From Ichthyophonus hoferi (lineage: Eukaryota; Opisthokonta; Ichthyosporea; Ichthyophonida; Ichthyophonidae): a stretch of DNA of 20,519 nt. This document shows positions 8,201 through 14,899 of this stretch, in pieces. Every line of letters starts with the position of its first letter. Position 1 is the first letter of the stretch. The notes under the pieces were generated by a model. It ran no database searches, had not been told where the DNA came from, and saw only the letters and a list, made by a program, of their open reading frames with translations. The DNA lies in assembly GCA_002751075.1 (NCBI GenBank), contig NAOQ01000051.1, positions 65,507 through 86,025 of the forward strand, read 5' to 3'. Position numbers and translations under genes: made by a program.

Positions 8201-11062
8201 GAAATTTAATCTGGATCCTGATTACAAGTTGCAATAATAAACTTAAGTATATATACTTGGTGTAAGTTGGTAGACGGTTATGAGTCCCCCAGGTCAAGAG
8301 ACTCTAATTAGGACAATTGCCACCCTCAAGTGGAAATCATCAGTGACTATGGCCAGCAAGTCAGGATCCATAACCATCCAGGAGAAGAAAAAATTGAGAA
8401 TACATTCCTATCTAGGCTTGGGCAATGATCAACTCAACCAGTCAAAGGATCAGTGAACCTCAATCTCGTGAAGAATTATAGGAAGATAAGCTGCACATAT
8501 TTTTGAATTTCCAAGTGGAGTTACCACACACAGCTGTAAATTCCAACACTTTTACTTTAAATATGCTTCACCTACTGTAGGGTGTTGAAAACATGGCATT
8601 CGACAAATATATTTTTAAAAATGGAAATAAGTTCATCACCAAACTTGGATAGATCTTTTTATATTATTGTTATCACTTTTTTGACATTCAGTTATAGTTA
8701 CTTATTATGGTTCAAAGAAAGATGATGCTCAAACTACTGGTCTATGACCTAGTGATAAAATATTTCCATATACCATAAAACCAATCGGAACGTTGGACAT
8801 ATGTCCATTGGTTTTCCCATACACATCAAACCAATCAGAGCTTTACCCATTGGTGTTTCACCACTACATGCATATAATAAGTTCCCAAAACAATAATAAA
8901 GGTACTATTACTGTTTGCTATTACAGTTTCCAGTTGTCAATATATATTTAAAGTCTATCCGGAAATTTATTTTACTCGTTTTATTATTCATTTATATTAT
9001 GTCATTTGATTCTCTGGTAATAGAAATTTATCATCCAGATTCATTACCAAAAGGCCAACTAGTTAAGCCTGGCACAGGCAAATCATTTGAGAATACTTGT
9101 ATAGTGCCCATCTATAATCAAAGTGGTTTAAATCATAGTTATTACTCATGTTGTAAATCACAAGGTATGAAGTATAAAGCATCTCTGAATTCAGAACAAT
9201 TGCATATCCTGCAAGCACAACTCACAAAGGCTTTAGCTTGTCCCTTACCCAATGATAACTATTTAGATCAATTAGAAGAAGACAGCACACTGCACGTCAA
9301 ATAGAATTCCGTACAGCAGATCCTACTTCAATTACAAATTCAAAGAGATTTTGCTCAGCTTTTCCTCGATCTTGGACTCTTCTAGGGTTGTTACTATAGG
9401 AGCTATATTCTCTGTGACTCCAGATATCATCTGAATATCATTACTAACATCACCATGGGGGAAATAAAAGAGAGAAAGAGACGGAGGAGGAGACAGTGAG
9501 AGGTATGTTAAAGGTTATTGTGGCGAATATAAACAGGCTATCAATAGAAACTACAAAGTAATTGGATTAAAATTTATTCCAACTGTTAATGTGGAAAAAT
9601 ATATCCAATAGAAACACGGGCAATAATGTTTATTACAACAAAATAAAAATACGGTAGTTTATCATGAACGTGGGAAGTGAAAATAATCAAATCATATATG
9701 AACTAATAAGTGCCTTGACAACACGTTCATGTACAGACAGAAGAAAATAAATGTTGAATACAGCTACTTACAGAACATAGGTGAGAAGACAGTTATAGTA
9801 AAAATCATTTAATTACTTGAGAATAGGCTATTGATAACTTTTGTTTAATTAATTTACTCATTAATAATCAGATTAGCAAGTAATGTATATATACAATATG
9901 CTTTATCTAGAGATTATAAAAAAGAACTTGTCCCTGACAGGATCCTTCTCTTATTCTCTGCAGTTGTAATAAATAGAGTTCTTATGCATTTCTTTAATAA
10001 TCTGCTTGAAATTGCGGTGACCATTCATATTGGCTTAGATAATGACTACAACACAGTAAGATAATAACTACAAAGACTGAAATCAACCATAAATCCTATC
10101 ATATACATGTATGTTTGGATGTATATTGTAGTAGCGTAAAACTATTGTAAAACTATTTATAATATAAGCATTCAGCAATATACGAACACAAAAACTGGGA
10201 TATATTTGTTAAGAACTTTTGCATGTTTACCTGTTTACATAGGGACAGGGTTCGGCATACCTTTTAGAAAATGAATCGTTGTAATTAGAGAGAGCTTGAG
10301 GTAAACAGCCTATTGGCATAGAAGAATGTGCAGTATTATGTTGCCCAGTCGCAAACCAATTAGACATCCATTGGCGAAATAGGCTCATATTCATACCAAC
10401 CGGTCCTGACCTATATTTATGCATGGAGATATGGATAGAGATATGGGTATGTATGTATGTATGTATGTATGTATGTATGTATGTATGTATGTGTGTGTGT
10501 GTAGGCATGTATGTATGATGGCATAATAGTATGATAGTATGTATGCATATATTAATATTCCATTAAAATCAAAAATCATAGTATAAACACTTCCCAATAA
10601 TTAAACCAACAACAATTCTGCCCACTTTTCCCTCCCTAAACAAACTACAACATAAAAACACTTAAATAAACATAAATAACAAAAAGAAGAAGATATAAAT
10701 AAAACAAAAACCATAGTAATAGCACAAAATCAAAAAAAGACACTATACACTACATACTATACACTCTACACTACACTATATATCTACCATCCTATACTAC
10801 ATACTATACACTAAACCCTATATTAAAGAGAAATACAAAGTAACACAAAATTAGAAAAAGACAAACCAAAAAAACAATAGTACTATGCTCACCCAGCGGC
10901 TTCATGAACAAACGTTTCATAATCTTGTAAGAAAGTTGTTTTCATATTAGCTATAACATCATCAAAGAAGCGCTCAGCGGAAATCAATATTTCAGGCATG
11001 TCTACCTCTTCAATAAATATAGTAGTTTCCTCGCCCACTGAGGGGCATGATAAATTAGCCAT
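2034..11062 (-). CDS. TNFAIP8/TIPE-family protein, multi-exon gene (main model, 342 aa)
   Basis: Model: join of 11062-10893, 10410-10231, 9443-9336, 5312-5287, 4704-4667, 3889-3761, 2678-2481 and 2213-2034, totalling 1029 nt with phases agreeing at every junction. Residues from about 162 to 342 match TNFAIP8 proteins over the whole domain: GVGLRMQKKVLGKM (helix 0), NLIKIVVKLGLLLKNKQF, LVMTLISFYDMDSF, QRDSLVALLKPHLTEKS, HFIFDYV and the C-terminal LVDDDKL. In the family this all-helical fold has a lipid cavity, binds or transfers phosphoinositides and tunes cell death, immune signalling and migration from the cytosol and membrane. The core has the usual family length (about 180 aa). The first roughly 160 residues (exons 1-3) are extra, with acidic and coiled-coil-like stretches and no domain I recognise. 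The start ATG at 11062 follows an in-frame TAA. Exons 1-3 could instead be a different transcript. The core is near certain; the 5' half is moderate. The ortholog among TNFAIP8, L1, L2 and L3 cannot be resolved. Confidence 0.85.
2386..2466. repeat. CA/TA-rich simple repeat inside intron 7
   Basis: A (TA)n run is followed by degenerate CACACA/CATA repeats. It lies in the 267-bp intron between exons 7 and 8 and makes long spurious frames on both strands. Confidence 0.8.
2481..2678 (-). CDS. TIPE exon 7 (most conserved part of the domain)
   Basis: The acceptor is cctatcacag and the donor is CTTGTT|gtaagg, giving 66 codons in phase 0-0. The exon starts NLIKIVVKLGLLLKNKQF, almost the family consensus NLIK-VIKL--L-RN-QF, and goes on through FKKLVMTLISFYDMDSF to FKEQRDSLV. 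The open frame continues past the donor into the CA-rich intron, so the raw frame overstates the exon. Joining to exon 8 restores QRDSLVALLKPHLTEKS with no gap against human TNFAIP8 (recalled). Confidence 0.92.
3281..3375. repeat. Degenerate GTATT/GTAGT simple repeat (intron 6)
   Basis: Imperfect repeats of TATTGTATTGTAGTGTGGTA type, with no coding signal. Confidence 0.65.
3432..3460 (-). pseudogene. Partial duplicate of the 3' end of TIPE exon 6
   Basis: These 29 bases match 3761-3789, the last 29 bases of exon 6 (residues NEKTSDKLIK), with one mismatch. On the minus strand the real exon ends AAAG|gtaatg, while the copy reads AAAGatatgg, so the donor is lost. The copy lies 329 bp downstream of the exon end in the direction of transcription, inside intron 6. 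The rest of the exon is not duplicated recognisably. It is read as a remnant of a local duplication. Confidence 0.7.
3761..3889 (-). CDS. TIPE exon 6
   Basis: The acceptor is tggtaccttag and the donor is AAAG|gtaatg, giving 43 codons in phase 0-0. The exon opens VLGKMGVSSLKTVLDND, which continues QKK from exon 5 into the family motif QKK-LGKM---S---T-ID, and ends EKTSDKLIK. The central DDIHELVALQ aligns with the family's LDELYRVT segment. Confidence 0.9.
4036..4296. repeat. CTATA/TATAC satellite-like simple repeat (intron 5)
   Basis: Irregular 5- and 10-bp units of TACTATACTA and CTATATTATA fill about 260 bp. The open frames here are Tyr/Ile/Leu runs created by the repeat and are not genes. 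A related array lies at 11446-11610. Confidence 0.9.
4508..4579. other. Two adjacent small hairpins near TIPE exon 5
   Basis: GACTACCAA (4508-4516) pairs perfectly with TTGGTAGTC (4531-4539) across a 14-nt loop. AACCAG (4562-4567) pairs with CTGGTT (4574-4579). Both lie in intron 5, 88-196 nt downstream of the 38-nt exon 5. A role in splicing is only a suggestion. Confidence 0.4.
4667..4704 (-). CDS. TIPE exon 5, 38-nt micro-exon
   Basis: The acceptor is aaatctttgcag and the donor is AAAAAG|gtattg. It enters with phase 1 and leaves with phase 0, and encodes VKKGVGLRMQKK. GLR-QKK matches the start of TIPE helix 0 (compare the GLRAQKKIL form recalled from invertebrate homologues). The basic KK and QKK residues fall where family members carry residues linked to phosphoinositide binding. 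Confidence 0.85.
4824..4880. repeat. TGTGTATG/TATG simple repeat
   Basis: Repeated TGTGTATG, then TATG units, in intron 4. It creates the Met/Cys-rich start of a spurious plus-strand frame. Confidence 0.8.
5287..5326 (-). CDS. TIPE exon 4, micro-exon with two possible acceptors (40 or 26 nt)
   Basis: Donor GTGG|gtgttg ends the exon at 5287. Acceptor cttacttacag gives a 40-nt exon starting at 5326 in phase 0 (TLFSREGTAFEKV). Acceptor cattgttttccag gives a 26-nt exon starting at 5312 in phase 2 (EGTAFEKV). Both keep the frame that runs into VKKGVGLRMQKK. The short form fits exon 3 (9336-9443); the long form fits the exon at 5953-6039. The donor lacks the usual G at +5, so it may be weak and regulated. 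Confidence 0.65.
5560..5740. other. GC-rich structured island in intron 3
   Basis: This is an outlier in base composition against the very AT-rich surroundings. It holds CTCGGG/CCCGAG (5585-5590 with 5602-5607), ATGCCAC/GTGGCAT (5613-5619 with 5665-5671) enclosing ACCTCCCGCACCATCGGGGA, and ACACAAGA/TCTTGTGT (5716-5723 with 5730-5737). It has no long ORF, tRNA cloverleaf or RNA polymerase III boxes that I can recognise. It could be a SINE-like repeat or a structured non-coding RNA on either strand. Confidence 0.4.
5953..6039 (-). CDS. Probable alternative TIPE exon (exon 3b)
   Basis: A T-rich tract and acceptor (ttagattaagccacag) lead into 29 open codons that end at a perfect donor, CGTAAT|gtaagt. 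The peptide reads LIRLLRVYKHSP then IWLFTKIPPGFFLEGRN. Phase 0-0 joins the 40-nt form of exon 4. It does not join exon 3 directly, because exon 3 leaves in phase 2, unless a further exon exists or a weaker internal acceptor (ctgttaag) is used. A second frame (SIAQYGYSQKFLQAF) is also open across the exon and would fit the 26-nt form of exon 4, so the frame is not settled. Confidence 0.5.
6413..6853. repeat. Two-copy tandem duplication, units of about 206 and 235 bp
   Basis: Unit 1 (6413-6618) and unit 2 (6619-6853) share TTATTG-ATGGCG-TTTG, CATTTAAATTTAATG, TTGCTGACGATTTC, GTTGNTNGT-GCAAC-GG and TTAATTTACG. Each unit ends in a small palindrome around TGCATAATT-TATGCA. Identity is about 70 percent by eye, so the duplication is old. 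It is non-coding and lies within TIPE intron 3. Confidence 0.65.
7224..7522. repeat. Interspersed repeat, copy B (partner at 1463-1815)
   Basis: Direct-orientation partner of copy A, sharing TTTCAGC-TG, GGGTGGCAGCTGA, GAGTTCC-AATCTGT and ACTTTGCCTGTGTTATA. It lies in TIPE intron 3. Its class is unknown. Confidence 0.55.
8280..8456 (+). CDS. Short open frame of unknown status (58 codons)
   Basis: The frame runs from an ATG (MSPPGQETLIRTIATLKWKS) to a TGA and ends NQSKDQ. Base composition is higher in GC and more coding-like than the flanks, and the peptide is rich in Ser, Lys and Gln. It lies about 460 bp upstream of the open repeat at 8880-9340, on the same strand, inside TIPE intron 3 on the opposite strand. 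It may belong with that repeat as a degraded gene or element, or be chance. No family is recognised. Confidence 0.25.
   Translation: MSPPGQETLIRTIATLKWKSSVTMASKSGSITIQEKKKLRIHSYLGLGNDQLNQSKDQ
8777..8853. promoter_or_regulatory. Paired inverted CCAAT motifs around a 14-bp palindrome
   Basis: AAAACCAAT (8777-8785) pairs exactly with ATTGGTTTT (8807-8815). Between and overlapping them lies the perfect palindrome TGGACATATGTCCA (8794-8807). A second inverted pair follows, CCAAT at 8831-8835 and ATTGG at 8849-8853. It stands about 30-100 bp upstream of the open repeat at 8880-9340. A promoter role (NF-Y type boxes) or an end of a mobile element are both possible. Confidence 0.35.
8880..9340 (+). 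repeat. Interspersed repeat with an open frame, long copy (partner at 18598-18870)
   Basis: The repeat begins near AAGTTCCCAAAACAATAATAA and ends near AGCAGATCCTACTTCAATTA. Inside it a frame is open from 8915 to a TAG at 9302-9304. The conserved part starts at about the ATG at 8999 and reads VIEIYHPDSLPKGQLVKPGT, then NTCIVPIYNQSG, then SEQLHILQAQLTKALACPL, ending DSTLHVK. The copy at 18598 keeps VEIYHLNALLEAQL and NACIVPIHN, then lacks about 180 bp. Conserved peptide blocks between copies suggest descent from a coding exon or an element's protein, not recognised. The residues before 8999 are hydrophobic and AT-driven, and probably non-coding. The repeat stops almost exactly at the exon 3 donor of the opposite-strand TIPE gene. 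Confidence 0.5.
9336..9443 (-). CDS. TIPE model exon 3
   Basis: A pyrimidine-rich tract runs to catggtgatgttag, and the donor is AATTT|gtaatt. Phase 2 in and phase 2 out fit exons 2 and 4. It encodes NDIQMISGVTENIAPIVTTL then EESKIEEKLSKISLN, which is acidic and helical with a coiled-coil-like heptad feel. The frame has a stop just past the donor, consistent with the splice site. No domain is recognised. Confidence 0.6.
10231..10410 (-). CDS. TIPE model exon 2, with two in-frame donors
   Basis: Acceptor cataaatatag and donor AACAG|gtaaac give a phase 2-2 exon of 180 nt. An earlier donor AAAAG|gtatgc (exon ending at 10261) keeps the same phase and would drop ten codons. The peptide contains MNMSLFRQWMSNWF, then MPIGCLPQALSNYNDSF, and is of no known family. 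Only the acceptor before GTCAGG keeps the frame from exon 1; the next AG leads to a stop. Confidence 0.55.
10447..10502. repeat. (GTAT)n and (GT)n microsatellite just upstream of exon 2 acceptor
   Basis: About eleven perfect GTAT units, then six GT units. In the TIPE transcript this is (ATAC)n about 35 nt before the exon 2 acceptor, so length changes could alter splicing. Confidence 0.95.
10600..10885. other. A/C-rich stretch of intron 1, no gene
   Basis: The plus strand is almost free of G for long runs, with AAACAAACTACAACATAAAA-type sequence and CTACACTATA repeats. On the transcribed strand it is U/G-rich. Confidence 0.6.
10893..11062 (-). CDS. TIPE model exon 1 (start exon)
   Basis: ATG at 11062-11060 opens MANLSCPSVGEETTIFIEEV, continuing through MPEILISAERFFDDVIANMK to TFVHEAAG, with donor GCTGG|gtgagc in phase 2. 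An in-frame TAA lies 15 nt upstream, so this ATG is the first of its frame unless the exon is entered by splicing. The GC-richer codons stand out from the flanks. An internal acceptor-like site (atgcccctcag before TGGGCG) would allow an upstream exon to enter in phase 1. Confidence 0.65.
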
Positions 11063-11299
11063 ATATAGGTATATTTAAGACTACCAATTAATACAACTAT
11101 TATATTTATATTTACACATTATATTATATTATCCTATCTTGTATTCAATATCCTATTCTACTCTAGAATAAATACTCTGTAATAAATTTCATCTCTCAAT
11201 CCCCTAATGTACTTATATGCCCATATTATATGTATATGTATGTAGGTGCCAGTTGTTGTGGTTTGATGTTTTGGTTTGCAAAAATATATATTTGTGATT

Positions 11300-11445
11300 G
11301 GTGGTGTTGTTATTGTTATTGGCATTATTATACTATTGTAATTATTATTGCTATTATTTTTATTGTTGTCCTTAGTGTTAGTGCTATTATTATTATTAGT
11401 ATTACTGTTGTTGCTACAATTATTATTGCTATTGCTACTTACATC
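11300..11445. repeat. ATT/GTT trinucleotide-rich low-complexity DNA
   Basis: Degenerate TATTATTG/TTGTTATT repeats make an Ile/Val-rich plus-strand frame that is not a gene. Confidence 0.8.
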
Positions 11446-11610
11446 AAACTATACTATACTATTTTATACTATATCACGATATATTAGGGCGCTACACTGC
11501 ATTATATTATAATAGAGCTTGTTATACTATACCATAATGTACCAAAATATAACATACCATACCATACCATACCATACTATACTATACTATAATATACTAT
11601 GTCATATTGT
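11446..11610. repeat. ACTATACTAT / CATAC simple repeat
   Basis: Tracts of ACTATACTAT and ACCATACCATACC, related to the array at 4036-4296. It lies between the TIPE start exon and the unknown gene upstream. Confidence 0.8.
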
Positions 11611-11733
11611 ACATTGTAGCATATATAATTTGATATCACCTATGAATATCAACAAACATGCAGAACTCTCAAAAATTATGATTAATCCGTAGTGTAAACT
11701 ATACTATATTCTAAATAATACTAGAGGTCTCCC

Positions 11734-13560
11734 CTATATATAACCTCTAAAACCTAAGATAACGTAATCAATTATAGAGGATGCGTCTTTGTTATAACGT
11801 CTGGAAAAGAAAAAAATAAGATGGTCCAAAATGCTAAATGTGGAGTCTACCAAAATGTGATACATTATCTTAAACTCGGTAAGGGAAAAACAATAAAACA
11901 ATTTTTTTTTTACAAAAAATAAGAAATAGATAAACAATATGTGAAAGAATATATGTACGTATACGTGCGCTTTTATATATACGTTAATAGGCAATAATAC
12001 CATAGAGTAAAGAAGTATATACACCTTATATAGTAGTATATACCTTATATACATATATACATAACACTCAATACCATATATAGCCTAGGCAAAGTGGTCT
12101 AGCATATATTGACACGGTCAAACTATATAAAACTAATATGTCAATTTAATAGAAACTTACCCAAATGTTTTGAAAATATATAGATCAAACTATGCTTTGT
12201 AGACGTTAGATAACCAATATGTGTAGTAGTTTTCATGTTTATGCCTGTTCTGTGGAGTTGGGTATATAGTTAATCTTGAATACTATATACTCTAATATAT
12301 ATTAGTATTAGTATTAGTATTAGTATTAGTATTAGTATTAGTATTATTATTACCATTACCATTACTATTTCTACCATATATAGGTTTTAATTACGCAAAT
12401 TTTCCCCTTTCTCACTGCCTTGTTAATAGCTTTCTCACTTTACCTTTTATAGTTACATTACATTTTAGAAACATAATATAATTGGCTAAATAAATGTCGT
12501 CATATTGTTCTTATTCTATCCCTACTATGCATGTTATATTGTTAGATAAATCAACATATGACCATCTGTATACCTCACTGTCTCTCCCTTCATCCCATAT
12601 TCTATAACAATAACCTCTCACACTTTTATAGGTAGCTCTCTTTTTTCTATTTCCTACACTACCTTTTCCTTACCTAATCTTTTTTTAATTCTTTACTTAA
12701 ACATATTTCCTCGTCCTCTTTCTCTATCCCTCTCTCTCTGTCAATATAATTCCATGTTACATCATATTCTCACACATCCTTCCTTTCTTCCCTATTGTAT
12801 GAACAATCACATATATATAGTAAGAGAAGCAAAAGAATAAACTAATTCTAACCTTATGCATCTTCCATAATAGATACTCACTTTAATTCTTCTCTCCTAC
12901 TCTAACTTTCTCTATATATTTCTGGTCTCATCCCTTCCTCTCTCTTCCTATCCTCCTCATAAAGGTTAGTGGATCTTTCCTATGTTATTCTTCTAGGCTT
13001 AATATCTTTCTCGCTGTGTATGTATGACATCACCATATCTACATTTTACTTCACCACCTTTACTTTTTTTTTATATCCCACACACTCTTTCGCTTTCATT
13101 CACTTTCTCTCTCTTCTTCTTACCTGTTTATACTTAGACACTCTTTAATTTTATACATTAGTTCTCATATTCCTATATTACATATCATCATATACCTCTA
13201 CCTCTCATCTCTCTATTATCATTGTCTTTCTCATCCTAAACACCTTTCCATACTATGCTTTCCCATCAATTCAATCATTGATGTTCCTTACCGAGTCACA
13301 AGGTGGACGTTGCTTCTCTTCCCCTTGGCTATAGGGGGTTTATCGGGGTCATTGGTGTGGCAATTAATAACAACTTGTCCTTCATTGTTGTTATTTGTGG
13401 CAGTCACACCAGTGTCTAAAGGCACTGTGGCCTGCCAACATCTATGTCCTGTTTTAGAGTTATGTTCTCCTTCTTGTAAAACTATATTGCGTCCTCCGAT
13501 AACAAAGCATTCATATGTGGTAATAAAAGACATATTTTTTTGGTTTTGTTGGTTTGTCAT
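11734..13560 (-). CDS. Two-exon gene of unknown function (111 aa), or distal 5' exons of the TIPE gene
   Basis: Exon 1 is 13560-13292: ATG after an in-frame TAG, 89 codons, donor GACTCG|gtaagg in phase 2. It reads MTNQQNQKNMSFITTYECFV, then GRNIVLQEGEHNSK, CWQATVPLDTGVTATNNNN, and KPPIAKGKRSNVHLV. Exon 2 is 11800-11734: a strong acceptor (tttttttcttttccag), then RRYNKDASSIIDYVILGF and a TAG. Phase fits at the junction (CG|A). The 1.49-kb intron is purine-rich on the transcript strand. No signal peptide, membrane segment or known domain is seen. The product is hydrophilic, with an Asn run and two Cys. The same strand and the 0.67-kb gap to the TIPE start allow another reading: exon 2 could end at a GT near TTAG|gtttta and splice in phase 1 into TIPE exon 1. 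Confidence 0.5.
12301..12342. repeat. (ATTAGT)n hexanucleotide repeat
   Basis: Seven perfect ATTAGT units, followed by ATT and ACCATT units. It is not the animal telomere unit TTAGGG. It lies in the intron of the unknown gene. Confidence 0.95.
12390..13260. other. Pyrimidine-biased intron tract (about 870 bp)
   Basis: The plus strand is dominated by C and T (CTCTCTCCCTT, CCTCTTTCTCTATCC and similar) with few G. No ORF longer than a few dozen codons and no exon signals were seen. On the transcript strand it is an A/G-rich intron. Confidence 0.7.
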
Positions 13561-13849
13561 AGTTAGTATTGCATTCTATTTCTTTTCTTTTCTAAATATT
13601 AGTATATAGAAATTAATAGTGATAAGCTGCTAAAATATATGCTATATTGTTGTAAATAATATGTAGGAAACTGTATAAACATAACATATATATAGGAGAA
13701 TGGTAGCAGTTATTGTTCAGATAAATAAGGTAAAATATGTAGTAAGTGGATATACATTATGTATAAATATGTATATAGGAAAACAGAACGTATTATTATT
13801 CAGATAATAAGCTAAAGCATACGATAGCAGCTTATTATTACTATTACAG

Positions 13850-14075
13850 TCAGTTATATTATGCTACTGTATATATTATATTACTATATCCATTAAATTC
13901 CTCAAAATGTTTATTACTATATATATTATATTACTGTATCTATTATATTACTATACATGTTATATAATTATATATATGTATATATTATATTACCATATCT
14001 TCTATATTACTATATATATTATATAATTAAGTATATTATATTACTATATCTATTATATTACTATGCAACGCAATA
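13850..14075. repeat. AT minisatellite of TATTATATTACTATATC type
   Basis: About eight imperfect units of 17-25 bp, with the recurring core TATTATATTACTATAT. No coding potential. Confidence 0.8.
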
Positions 14076-14540
14076 ATAATCCTTTTTTAATAGTTGCACA
14101 TGTTTCATATATTCTCTATTACGATTATTACTACTAATACAATCAATCAATTTACTGATTGCAATCGCTACAATCCCTTCTTAATAGCTATATATATAAT
14201 TTTTATTCCCAGTTCTACTGGTCACTCCTGAGATTTATTTGCCTCCTAAAACCATTATTCGCTTATAGCATATAAGTCCTTTCTTTTCATAAAGTTGCGT
14301 ATTCAGAGCGACATATCTATTCATTACATATTTTTTTCTAGAAAATTTGAAGCATAGACCAGGAAGGACAAGAGAAATTCCTGCTTTCAGCTTTTTAATC
14401 AAGTACTTTTTTTATAGATATAGTAGCTGTTATTATGATGATTTATAAAATAGACTTTCAAGGTATTGTACCTTTATTAGCAAAGTTTACCTATAGATCC
14501 CGAGTTGATACATTAAGTTCAAGACATAATATTTGTTTAA

Positions 14541-14877
14541 AAAGGGCAGTGATACTTATTCTGACTGCCCAACTAACTGCGCCCTCCTAGCTTTATCAAT
14601 CCAATCTTATGGGCTTAGTTCTCAACTTCTGCCAACTTGTTTTGTAATAAGAATCTAACATGATCTATCTGTACTTTATGCATGCAAGGGTACACGTTAA
14701 AACACCTCTTGAATTTAGTATTACCTCAGTTCTAAATAGATATAGGTCACAGGGATTAAACCGGTTTCCACTTATATATAACAATTTTGTTATTGTAGCA
14801 ATATATTTACTTCCTCCAAGCCAAGAAAATTCAATTATCTTATTGCTATACCGGTACTGTATTTTAACACTGCCCAT
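14541..14877. mobile_element. 337-bp piggyBac-like MITE flanked by TTAA
   Basis: The left end AAAGGGCAGTG (from 14541) is mirrored at the right end by CACTGCCCAT (to 14877). The tetranucleotide TTAA lies directly outside each end (14537-14540 and 14878-14881), as piggyBac transposases leave. The shared TIR core is GGGCAGTG, with one length difference outside it. The interior, including two opposed frames of about 70 codons, does not resemble a transposase, so it is non-autonomous. The short TIR leaves some chance of coincidence in AT-rich DNA. Confidence 0.55.
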
Positions 14878-14899
14878 TTAAAATACAATAAATGTAAAG

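Noticed and set aside
11230-11487. 85-codon plus-strand frame rich in Ile, Val and Tyr
   Set aside because: It is produced by ATT/GTT and ACTATA repeats and has no exon signals.
12301-12342. ATTAGT array as telomeric repeat
   Set aside because: The unit differs from TTAGGG and the array is short and intronic.
13850-14075. Repeated AT units as a CRISPR array
   Set aside because: Units are imperfect, there are no unique spacers, and the host is eukaryotic.
14660-14881. Opposed frames of about 70 codons
   Set aside because: Both lie within the TTAA-flanked MITE and resemble no transposase or other protein.
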